Positions 1 through 11,500 of a stretch of DNA of 64,000 nt are shown piece by piece. Position 1 is the first letter of the stretch. Every line of letters starts with the position of its first letter. The stretch comes from Phoronis australis (taxonomy: Eukaryota > Phoronida > Phoronidae). Where the stretch lies: positions 1,759,858 to 1,823,857 of the forward strand of contig NMRA01000009.1 of the NCBI GenBank assembly GCA_002633005.1, written 5' to 3'. The position numbers and the translations under genes are program-made. A model generated the notes under the pieces. That model was not told where the DNA came from, made no database searches, and saw only the letters and a program-made list of their open reading frames with translations.

Positions 1-799
1 CAGATGTCGAAAGTGGGTCACTAATTATTTAATTATTTAGTTGTTATGAAAACGATTAACGGGATACCAATCAAATCAACACAATTTTACATCAATAATA
101 TTTCTCTAGTAACAATGATGTAATAGTGAACTTAAGAAGTTTGAGCAAAGACGGTCTCTGGTATGAGTACAAATTATGTCGCAAATTATGTCAACTGCTT
201 TACGCCATTTAGGGAGAAAAAAAACAACACATGCTGATTATCGGCAAGTCGGGCAAGTGTTCGTCATTTTCTTTTTTGCTTTCTAGAATATAGAAAATCG
301 TCGTGAAGTGGATATTTACATTTCACGTGAGTTTTTCATGACATGAATGTATATTTGTATTGATGTACAACTTTGTAAAAGGCTTTGTACTGTCTGCGTC
401 CAAACGAAGCCAGAATTGACAGATCTATGATGACATCTTATCTATTGTCTTGCCAATTGTCTTGGCCTGCTTGTCTTGGGGCGTGACAATTTTTTAATTC
501 TCTTGCAAGATTATCGTCATTACAAAGGTATTGAAAATTCCTACTCAATGACGTTTCAAAGTACAGTGTAGGTGTAGTGGTTAAAAAGTTATGGCAATTT
601 TAATGTTAAAATAAATGCTGCAAAAATTATTTTTTAATCTCCCCTATCCCAGCCAAGGCCAAGGGCATGTAAAAAATATTTGAAAAGCCACCTTCTCTTC
701 TAATGTAAGCAGATTGAATGAAAATTGATTGGGCCTATAGACAGTGAAGACAGTAAGAATATTACCTAGACATAGTGACGGAGCTACGTGGATTGTTTT
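1..799. other. non-coding, no gene seen
   Basis: AT-rich sequence with no convincing exon, repeat or RNA gene that I can identify on either strand. Confidence 0.5.
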
Positions 800-1915
800 T
801 ATTATGCGCCCACATATTTATATGTGGACGCATTATGCCGTCATCTCTGTCTGTCCGTCCGTCCGTCCGTCCGTCCGTCCGTCCGTCCGTCCGGGCGGCG
901 TCCGTCCGGCGTCCGGCGTCCGGCGTCCGCTGCTCTATCTCCAAAACCCTTTGACATACGTTCATGAAATTTGGCACATGTGTTCCATTCATGAATGGGA
1001 CGGCATGTGCGAACTTTCGGACGGATCCGACTACCGGTGTGCCCCCTAGTGGCAATTTTAGTTTTTTACGCTTACCTTTGTATCTTCAAAAGTCCTGAAC
1101 GGATTTTCATGAAATTTGGTATGTAGGCACCTAGTAGTGAGATGACGCTATCCTGCCGTTTTCGGATGGATTCGACATAGTTTGCGCCACCTAGTGGCCA
1201 TTTTTACTGTTTTCGAGTCTGTATTTTTGCGTCCACCCCTCTATCAACCAAACCGCTCAAAGGATGATTGTGAAAATTGGCGTGTATGTGCTTACTATAA
1301 GGAAGACAGCTGACAATGATTTTCAGACGATTTGGACTACTGTGGCGCCTCCTAGTGGCAGTTTTGTTTTTTTGCGCCCATGGCTGTATCTCCCAAACCG
1401 TTTGCAGGATCTTTACTAAATTTAGCAAGTGTATTTATGTGATGTTGACAACGGACGATGACGACTTTAGGATGATTCTGATTACCGGTATGCCTCTAGT
1501 GGCAATTTTAGTATTTGCCTCTAGTGGCAATTTTAGTATTTTACATTGACCTCTGTATTTTCATAGGTCTTCAGGTGTATACTTTGTGTTACTTCGTGAC
1601 TGTGAAGGAAAAGTTCCAAGTAGAAATTTGTTTCTGGCATTCTAATGCTGTGCTAATCTCGTATGTTGGTAAATTTGTTTTTAATTCTATGTTTCTGTGG
1701 TGCTTTAAGCAACTGGTGTATAGGATGTGCTTGTATTATGAAGATTACTCACATTTTGCCCCTAGCCTATTGAGGAGACAATGACCATGCCTTTCCATTT
1801 TGCAAAGTATGCCCTCTACTGGCCACTTTATGGTACCAATAAACAACCCTAGAAGGATACCGTATGCGGTGCAATTGTGGGCGCATTTCAACGCTCCGCG
1901 TTGCTCTTGTCAAAA
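800..1915. repeat. dispersed repeat with GTCC microsatellite and degenerate ~145 bp tandem units
   Basis: The block opens with a short palindrome around CCACATATTTATATGTGG (about 806-824), followed by a pure GTCC microsatellite (about 848-893). At least four degenerate units follow, each ending in a CCTAGTGGCAATTTTAG-like box (near 1044, 1188, 1350, 1490 and 1517) and each containing a 'gtatctccaaa...catgaaatttgg' segment. The spacing is about 140-160 bp. The block closes near 1880-1915 with a GTGGGCGCAT segment and a small hairpin. A related left end recurs at 63680-63760. The organisation suggests a non-autonomous mobile repeat family with internal tandem structure. The open frames across it are artefacts of the microsatellite. 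Confidence 0.6.
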
Positions 1916-3716
1916 AATGTGGTATCTGTTATTAAAAATTAATTAATGAATTATAATTAATTTTCATTTCATTAATTTCTGATTTTTGTTTTAATGGATG
2001 ATTAATTTCTCAACAATGTTTTTCACTATTGTCCTGTCAATCCTCAGTGTTTCCCGTTCGTGTAAAAATCTGGGCGGACTGCCACGCTTCTTTTTGGCGT
2101 TGCCACTCATAAATCATACCCAAATTGATCGCCACACACCTAATCATAATAGGGAGAACATCACTGCCATGCAAACATAGGTAGTAAAAATAATCACTAA
2201 ATAAGTCACACAGCTACTTTTGCCGTTTGTGGATCGAATGGGAGAACAATGAATTTTGAATTGTTTCCCCCCGCCCCGTTAAACACAATCATTTTATCTC
2301 CTTTCGTACCTCACGTTTGCTTGGTGACTGACATTTGCCTCTGTCTGGTTGTATGCCGAGGCGCCAGGCACAGTGGCACTTATGAAGTGGTTGGAGAAAC
2401 GGTAAGCTTTATTCATTTTACTGTGTCTGCATTTACAAACGTGATTGTTCAGCAATATAAATTATATTGCACGGGACTTTCAGCGATTTAGTGAACCATA
2501 GCCCAGTGCCAAAGTGACGATATTGAATAGAAAGCAGTTTCAGATTCGTCTGCAAGGACTGGTTTATACATTGTTTACTATGCTGGCCAACCCCGATCCA
2601 ACTGATTTATGTTGAGCAAGATGATGTCAGCGGAAGTTTCTTTATACAAATTGGTTTATTACGCCCAAAAAGTTGAATTTTTTGTTCTATGTACATCACA
2701 TCATGGATGATGCACAGGTTAAGGTCCTGTCTATGATGAATAAACTTGTAGAATGCACCAGACTTTACCAAGTTACATCTACTTTTTAAAATTTTGTCTG
2801 GGTAAGGCCTCCCACCAAACCCCCCCCCCCCTGGGAGGATCTCACTTCCGATGCAGGCATGTAGTGCCGGGTTCCACATCCGCTGCGTCCATTCACCGCC
2901 ACACTCGTTGCAAAACCCTGGCAATAGGGGGATCTCACTTCCCATACGTGTGTGCGGCAACTAGCTTTACATCCCATTTTATCCTTTTACCACCACGTTC
3001 CTTTTGAAACTCAGGGGAAACGCAGAATCCTGGTTGCTGCAGTGTTCTCCACACTCAAAAATTCAATCAGGTCTCGTTTACAACCGCTTTGAAAATATAG
3101 ACAGTGTGGAGCAAGTGCAAACGCACAAATATGATTGATAACAGGTGCCACAAAGTCGCCGAGCTCACATCCGAGCATGTGCTCAAAATACTTCAGGAAG
3201 TAAACCGACGAGAATCAAAATTGCTCAGCAAAAACTGGAAGGGTCCTTTTATAATGCAAGCAAAGACAACGTGTCCCAAACATCGCTGCTTGTCCGTCAA
3301 CCAGGAGGTGAGCATGCATGGGATATGGGCAAACTGGTGGCCACCGAGCAGTGGCGAGCACACAACATTTTCCAAATGCTCCATTTAAATGTAAAAAGTC
3401 CACACGGGCAATCTTGGGTGTTTCTGGGGGCATTTGCTCGGTTATTGAATATAAGATATCTTGTTTTTCGTTTTCGACTTCCTAAGTATACCTCGCATAT
3501 GGGGGCCAGCGTTTAAGCGTACAAGGTTTCTTTGTTTTGGCGACCTCATTTCTTATTGGCATTATGCTAAGTGTCTGTTTCTGAGTTAGTAACGTTGAAA
3601 CGACGTTGGTCTCTGGTTTCATCCAGTTAAAAATATGAATAACAGTTTTTTTGTTTTTGGTGGCCAATCCTCTACTGTAAGTTGACAATTACATTTTCGT
3701 TGCTTGCATGTTCCAG
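1916..3716. other. non-coding upstream of the aldo-keto reductase
   Basis: No supported exon. A short block, GGATCTCACTTCC, occurs twice (about 2836 and 2929) with a poly-C run between 2820 and 2831. Open frames here lack splice sites and domain content. The 5' UTR exon and promoter of the downstream gene may lie here, because the first coding exon is preceded by a splice acceptor at 3715-3716. Confidence 0.4.
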
Positions 3717-3722
3717 TTCATA

Positions 3723-6700
3723 ATGTCAGCTGCTATCAGAACTGTTTTGTTGAAATCTGGATTCCGAATGCCCATCATTGGTCTGGGAACATGGATGATG
3801 TTGGAGTGTCAAGAGACTGCTGTTGCCATAGATCAAGCTCTTCACCTTGGTTACCGGCACATTGACACAGCAGTGTCATATCAAAATGAACAAGTAGTAG
3901 GTACGAGTATTTCATTTTAATTTTACAGTCAGTGATTATGTATTGTATAGGGCTGATTGGTTGATTTCAGCATTAGAATTTGTCTTATGAAAAGTGACTT
4001 TAGACTTAAGACAGAAATTTGACTTACAAGCATTCGACATGGGCAAAAATGTCCCCTAAAAATATGAGTGACTGCACCCATACGAGTGAGGTCAATTGCT
4101 ACACATATTTTACTTTTTCTTCTTGTATTTTCCAGTGTTTACTTAGTTATATGTCAAGCCATGCTCAGTGCTTAGGCTAATCTACTGTTCCTGATTAACT
4201 GTTTAGCCATGTACATGTCGGCACATATCAATACCTGGAAATAATTTAATATCATTTAGGCATAAGTTCAGAAAGTTTCTGAGAAAAAAAAAAACACAAC
4301 TGCTGTTTACTGAGCATGTTGTTTTTAAACTGTAATTTGCCAATATTTAAATGTCTTTAGAAACATTTATTCAGTAATTGACCTATCGCAAGCTCCGCCC
4401 CCTTGCTAAATGTTGACAAACAATAAGTTTTACCCAGCAACGTGTTTGTCGGGTAAAATGGCAGCTTGAAAACGAAGGTGTGTCGAGAATTCTGTGGTCT
4501 GATTGGTCAGTTGAGCCGGCACTCAAAATCCTGGCGATAGGTCAGTTGTAAAGTGGCAACGCTGTTTGTAGGATAATTTCGTCAGACCAAATATTTATGA
4601 GCTCGGTATGAATAAATGAACCTTCAGCTCTTCCCAAGCCTAGAAATCACCTACGGTAACTGGTCTACAGTTTAGCATATTCTATAACTGGTCTATAATT
4701 TGGAACATCCTAATTCTTAGCACACCATTAATTGTTTAAGAAAAGTAATATTTTAACTTCCTTTTAATTCTGGTCCGCTGAAGGGTTTTTTTTACTTTCT
4801 GCTATTTTGCATGCCACCAGTGAATGGATATTGACTTCATTCTGCCCATCAATTTACTTGTGCATGGAGATGGTCCTGGACAACACCATCCATACTAAGA
4901 TCAAGTCCAAAGATGAATATTAAGTGGACAATTCTATAAATTTACTTATTTTTTACTTTCCGTTCATTTAGCACACTGTAATTACGATATTTCTGGACAT
5001 TCTACATATTTTGTGTGAAATTGTAGAGAGTTTACCGTACTTTCCTGTGTAAGTTAAATTTCGTAATGGTACGTGCCCAAAATCAAAACTCGCTTTTTTG
5101 TCTTAAAGCACGAGTTTAATGCCACTTCAAGTCCTAAGTCACTTTTCATGAAACGGGCCCCTGAACCCTATTAGCTTTAATAAGCTGCAGGAGTTTAGAT
5201 CTTATACCCCTTGCTTTGCACTTTGGACGGAATTGAACCAAATTTTATAAGTCTGGAGATTTCTTAAATCCAGTATTTCATTCTTATTACTTAGCTCTTG
5301 TATTAGCCACTCATCCTTATGCTCCATGTTGGCCAGAATACGAGGACACTGCGTAGGACTTTAAATCCTTCCAACTCCAATAAATACTCTGGTAATTAAA
5401 ATTTCTTTGCGATCCTTCACTTATCAATCTGTCCCGGAAGTTTTCATTCCATCCCAGAAATCCTCATGGAAAAATGGCTGTTTAACGATTTCAATAATGA
5501 ATAAAGGAACATATGAGACAAAAGTATTGATGACCAGGGTTTGTTCTGAGTTGAAATGGTTAGAAGGTGTCCCTCCGCGTCTTGACTTTGTTTACCCAGA
5601 GTAATTTTCCCTAAAAAAGTCCGTATAACTGGTTAGCATGTAGAACTATCTCAAGGCACAGGGCAATAGTCAAATATAACATGCCCACACTTAGAGAATC
5701 AGTTTGATGCCTGTTATTCAGTGGAAAAAACTTGTTCTCAAAATGTAGGCATGTTATACCCGACTATTACCAGGACTATTACCAGGCACATTGCATAGCC
5801 TTACTTCTAGCTATTTGCGCTACATTTTATTTACGCTGAATGCTTTTGACTGAAAATAGAATTTCAGCCTAAGAATGCAAGCTGTGTGTTGTATATGGTT
5901 TGCCCTGCTCTCTACTTACAGCCGGCATATGACTACACACGTGATGGCATATTGCCCTTTCTATCTACTTCAAATTGTCTGCTTTGGCATCAATTCCTTA
6001 CAAAAATTTCACTTGTGTACAGTGGTAAAAGCCAGCCACAACAGAACTGTTTTAAACTCTTAAAAATAATTATTTCTCATGCTAATGACTTATTGATCTA
6101 CATGAGCATCTCATGTACTCTCTGAGGTTTGCAGTGAGGTAGAATATTATAACTTTTTGAACTTGGTAGTGCACAGCAAAGTTATTAAATTACCATAATT
6201 ATAAAAATGTGGCCAAAGGGTGCATAAGCTACGCTGAAGTAACATTGCCATCCATCTGTGTTTCAGGTGATGTAGTAAACCAACGGATCAAGGCGGGACA
6301 ATTGAAGAGGGAGGATGTTTTCATCACAACAAAAATACCTCCGGTCATGCTTGAGCGCCACCATGTGCGGCCCTGTGTGGAAGAATCTCTTTGTAAACTC
6401 AAAACACCTTATGTAGACATGTTGCTTATTCACTCACCATTTGGCAACAAAAATCAAGGCAATGGAGACTTGAGACCTGTCAATGCAAAGGGAGAACGGG
6501 AATTAGCCCATCACGACATATGCGAGACGTGGTGCGAAATGGAGAATCTTGTTCGTGACGACAAATGGGCGAGGTCACTTGGTGTGTCCAACTTTAATAT
6601 ATCTCAGATAGAAAGGATTTCCAAAACTGCTCTGGTTCCTCCTTCCAATGTTCAATTGGAGTGTCACATATACAACCAGCAGACAAAGATTGTAGCATAT

Positions 6701-7060
6701 TGCCATGCACGTAACATTGCCGTTACTGGGTATTCATGCCTCGGCAATCCCCAGCGCACTAAGGTGGAAGGGTTAACAGAGGCTCCAAATCTATTTGACA
6801 ACCCCATTATTCAAAAAGCTTCCTTGAAGTACAGAAAAACACCAGCTCAGATCTTGCTGAGATTTCTGATTCAGAGAGACATTATTGCAATTCCAAAAAG
6901 TGTTCATGTTGAAAGATTAAAGGAGAACATGAACATATTTGACTTTAATATTGAACAATCCCTTTGGGAAAGAATTGAGGATCTTGATCAAGGTTATCGC
7001 TTCTTGACCTTTGACTGGGCCAAGTCTCACCCCGAGTATGATAACAAAGAATCTTTCTGA
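3723..7060 (+). CDS. aldo-keto reductase, NADPH-dependent (two coding exons)
   Basis: Coding exons are 3723-3900 and 6267-7060, joined by a phase-1 GT-AG intron in which the split codon rebuilds a glycine. The product has 323 residues, the usual length for the family. Known family role: cytosolic NADPH-linked reduction of aldehydes and ketones on a (beta/alpha)8 barrel. The catalytic tetrad is visible: Asp and Tyr in GYRHIDTAVSYQNE, Lys in FITTKI, and His in LLIHSPFG, where Phe replaces the more usual Trp of IHWP. The C-terminal half has the cofactor-binding IPKSVHVERLKEN segment. The ATG at 3723 follows a good acceptor (3715-3716), so a non-coding 5' exon is likely upstream. About 80 percent of the protein lies in one uninterrupted exon. 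The exact substrate class cannot be read from the sequence. Confidence 0.93.
4379..4544. mobile_element. short MITE in the aldo-keto reductase intron
   Basis: Eleven-base inverted ends, TGACCTATCGC at the left and GCGATAGGTCA at the right, bound about 166 bp inside the intron. No clear target-site duplication is visible, so the superfamily is undetermined. The rest of the 3901-6266 intron shows nothing I can support. Confidence 0.4.
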
Positions 7061-7365
7061 AGTTGTTTAGTGGTGCTTACACTAATTTATCTGCTACTAG
7101 CATGGCTTAATACTTGTCATTTTCTATTAATGCATCTGAAAATTGAGCCCAATGAAAAAAGATCTGGTCCACAGTGGACATCCTTGACTAAGGACTGCAC
7201 TGTGCGGATGTCTCAAAACAATGTTGATTAAGTTCTCCTTATTTACAGTGTGATGATCAGCCTTTAAAAATGGAAAATGACATTTTTGGCAATTACTGCT
7301 GTGTGAAATTAGTGGATAGTTTGCATAAACATTGTATTTAAGCATATAGCGTATTTAGCATCTGC

Positions 7366-7371
7366 AATAAA
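7366..7371 (+). promoter_or_regulatory. candidate poly(A) signal, aldo-keto reductase
   Basis: A canonical AATAAA lies about 306 bp downstream of the stop codon at 7058-7060, on the coding strand. Confidence 0.5.
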
Positions 7372-8534
7372 CATTGTTCAGTTTGGGACAGTGAAAAATT
7401 AGTTATTTTGAGCATGGTCAGAACTCATACCAAACTTTAGAAACAGGCAATATTGGTGGTCCTAAATTCAAGAATTTTCATCAATGACAAACTCATTCTC
7501 CTCAATATTACACACTCAGAGGACGGCTATATAATTTTTGATGAGTTTTTACTGTGATTTTGGTGAATGCCAAAATTCACAGTGTCCTAGTCTTCAGAAT
7601 CAAAAAAATTCAATTTCAGCTTGGATTTCTCTGTCCCAAATTTCAGAGAGACTGTCCCTAATTTTTTTTTACTGTAGAATTGTATTGTTTATTTATATTG
7701 ATTCATAAGTAATGCATTATGTATTATACTTATTTTTAAAGGTGTTATCTGATGTTGTTGCAGACACCTATGTTTAATTACCAGTTACCTAGGTTAATGT
7801 CATTAGTCTAGGTTTGAATTGTTCCACAATTTAAATGTTCAAAGGTGTACCAATTATCTTGCCAAAACAGTATACAGATCCTAACTGTGTCTTAGCTAGA
7901 TTTCCATACCAGTGATATTAATAGCCCAGGCAAGAGACTGTTGCTTAAGACTAGGAGTTGTGAATAAAGTGATCTTACACTGATCCTGTGAGACCTGTGA
8001 AACATCTGTATGATGTGTGGTGGTAATTGGTGAATTCAGGACAATTTCACGATTTTCAACTGACATTTATCATGTTTGTCAAAAACAAAATGTTCTTTGT
8101 GGAAAGTGCTCGTTAGTGGGATGTTTTGGGAGTAATTTTGCTGCTTCTAGTCAGAAAAGTTCCTGTCTACAATACTTGTTCCTGTCCACAATCACTTTCA
8201 CACCACTTAACTGTTTGATTAAAGCAACTGTAAATGCAACACANCCCGCCTGTTCTCTTAATGCTGGCTGTCAGTGCTGATTTAGTGGGATCCATTGCAA
8301 AAACTTTTACGACTAAGAGGAGAAACTTGTTCACAAAGTTTAACTTCAGTCACTTCCATATGATAGTTAGGGGCCCTCGGTAAATTTCTAGAGCAACTAC
8401 AACATCAAAACTTTTCCAGATTAACAACGTCTTTGCTCCAATGAAAACAGCAGTTATACAATAACAAACAATAATCTTTCTCAGAAAAATGGGACAAGTT
8501 GGTGAAACCGGGTATCTCACAGCAATCTCATCTG
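7372..8534. other. intergenic, convergent gene ends
   Basis: Non-coding sequence between the 3' ends of the aldo-keto reductase (+) and the uncharacterised gene on -. It contains one ambiguous base at 8244. No domain-bearing frame is seen. Confidence 0.5.
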
Positions 8535-11500
8535 TCATGTGTGAGCCGTCTGCGGTCGAAAACGCTTTTTGGTAACTTTTGGTGGCTTTCTGGTCAACGT
8601 GGTAGTAACAGCGGATTTTGGGCGTCTTGGTACAGAATGATCGGTTAGCGAATATCTTCGCTGAGAGAAATAACTCTTCCCGGGACTAGATGCAGCGCGA
8701 CCACGAAGCCGCACAGATTTTGTTTTGGCACTGACTGGTCGATAAGTTTCCATTTGAAGTTTTTTAAATTCGGCCGCAACCGACGACTCCACCGACGCTG
8801 CGCTCTTCGGGCGCATATCTTTTGAAGGCGATGACTTCTGACCGGATACGTACGTGGCGAAACCGGAACGCGGTCGTCCAAGAATTAAGTTATTGGCGTT
8901 GATAATTTTAGCTTGGTGTTTCGTTGAACAAGGCGTGCAAGAACGTGGTCTTTTCGGTTCTTTGTTGTACACGTTGTCGAGGGTCCTTTCACATCTGCTG
9001 TAACCACCATACATGGTTTCTGAGCATTTACCCAGACACAATTTTTGTCTACACATGATGCAAACCGATGGAGCAATCTTTTTCTCTGGACAGTCTCCAA
9101 CACACGCCAACTGTACACACTCGGGTAGACATTTACGATCTTTGGGCCTATGATCAGGTGGTATGCCTCTCAAAAGTTCCATCGCCGTTGCAAGTTTCTG
9201 TTTCTGTACCTTTTTCAAGTAACGTCTTCTTACCTTCTCCCAGTCCTCTGTTTCCAGTTGTAACAATTCTATCTCATAAATCCTGTCAATAAAAAGCATG
9301 TCGTTTTTGTTAGATGGTCTTTTTGTAGTCCCCTCACGCCATTTAATTTTCATCATCGCCAAATCTCGAAAGTCAACCGTTCGTAACTGTACTGGTAATG
9401 GGTTCTTAAACGGATACTCCACTTCGTGGACAATATTTGCGTCAAAGTCGTATTTCTTTCGGTCTTTTTTACCGTCAGGAATATAAATGTGGTCTAATTT
9501 CTCAGGTCGTACATACTTCGTTTTAGGAACTTTAAATTTGCCTCCAAGAATGATATCGGCCACGACGTCCACAGAATGTTCAGTGTCGGAAGTATCACTT
9601 CCCACGCTTGCCTGACGAGGCGTCTTTCGATTGACCGCCTGTCGAGATAGTTGTTTTTGCTTTCGTATTGTTGTTTTTGTTCGCCCAGGACTTGTTGCAC
9701 TAGCTTGTGGCTTGTTTGGACTAGTCGGTCTGTCGACGTCTGGGTTTCCCTCTGTGTTTCCCTCTGATGACGACGAATCTTCAGTACCATCTCTTGCAGT
9801 CAAAGGTCGTTCCCCATAAAGAGACGAAGTTTTTTCTCGGTCTACAAATTCGCGGAGAACAGACGGTGTAAGCCTGTCAAAGTTGTCGATACACAAAGAA
9901 CAGTCCTCTGCTTTTGTGAGCGCGAAGTTTACTGCACTTGACTTAAGGTGGCCCTTCGTCAGCTGGGTGGTGTCCGTATCCGAACTGAAATAGAAGATGA
10001 GTACATAGCTCATTTAAAATTGCATTGTACGATAAAAGTCGCTTAAACATTTTAATACAGAAGCGTTGAAGTTGTTCAAAATGCGACTAAATCAATTTCT
10101 GCATGCTAACTTCATAGCGACACGAAAATTTTGTCGTATGATGTTATTTCAAGTCTACCTTATCTGATATAGGCCAACTCCATTGATCTCACCTTAATTT
10201 CAAACAATACTCATTGTTAAATGGTTCGAAATACAGAGCACAGGGGATGTCCAAAAAGTCTTTTTCATGTGCAAGGTGCTTCGTTAAATTGAAACCCATG
10301 CTTGGCTTGGATGCAATCGCTATATTGTTCTTTCATAATGTGCCACGAAAAGTAACACGTCTTCAGAGTTAGTCTGATGTGAAATGATAACTTTAGAAAT
10401 TAGAATCCTACGCCCACGTGCCACAGAAAGAAGCCCTCGTGTTAAACGCTGCGTCGACAAAGTAGGATATTGACAGTTTCACGTGGCCAGCCTCGCGATG
10501 ATCCCTCAATGTCGCGCTAATTCGGCACAATATTCGTCAGTTTCCGAAGAACGTTATCATATAAAAAGCTTGTGCAACGAATTTTCCGCGCAAACCATAT
10601 TTGGAAAATTATGAACTGTTCTGGCAATTTCGCCGAAGTTACAAGTACTCATTGACCACTTGTTAATCGCCCCAATCGCATTCCTGGATCATTACACTTA
10701 AAATATATCTTTTAGTTAATACAATTCAAAATTGTAATATTTCTCTTGTACTCTTTCTGATTGGCTGATATTTCAGTTGTGCTCAACTGAAATCATTTAA
10801 AATAAACAGAGCTTACGTATCATAAAAGTTTCATATTGGCAAGTGTGTTTGACCATAACATGCAGCCTCTCGCTTGTATGACGAACAATATTTCTTTAAG
10901 CGCCAGTGAAAATGTTAAAAATCGTTGCTATGGAATATTCAAGGTAAGAGTGATACGGCTGGTTACTACAGTGTACCCGGTATTTATTCCCTGGGAGCGA
11001 CTTAGAAATGCTCCAAGTATCATCCCATCAAAAGTGTCTAAGAGGATTATTAGAGAATCTGAAATTCGTTGATTTGCCATTCAAATACGACCTGCAAGGA
11101 AATTATGAAGCATCCGGTACACCTCTGGTATTTTCGAATCCTACGAAGATCCCCTAGGTGTTTCTGATGGTCTTGTTGTAAAGTACACGGTAACGTCTTA
11201 CGATATTTGACGAATATTGTATGGGACAAGGTTGTTCAATATGTACCGTCATAGACTCGATTTCCGTGCTTTCATTGGATATCCAGGTACTGCATGCACA
11301 AAAATTGTTATCAGATATCGGTCAACGGGCAGAGATAGAAATCGTCATTTTATTAGCATATTTTAAGCAGCCAAAATCCAGTTTTACATAGAAAGGAGTG
11401 AACAGGTTGCTTACAATACATCCCAAATGAACTGCTAGCTTACTAAGTAGACGGTCGCCGGTATGATACTTTTTGAATTCTTAATGAGACGGCTCTATCC

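Noticed and set aside
744-1055. Frames with Ser-Val-Arg-Pro or Asp-Gly-Arg-Thr runs
   Set aside because: They translate the GTCC microsatellite.
2607-3007. Overlapping frames of 63-117 codons on both strands
   Set aside because: No domain, no splice context, and low-complexity glycine/proline runs from a poly-C tract.
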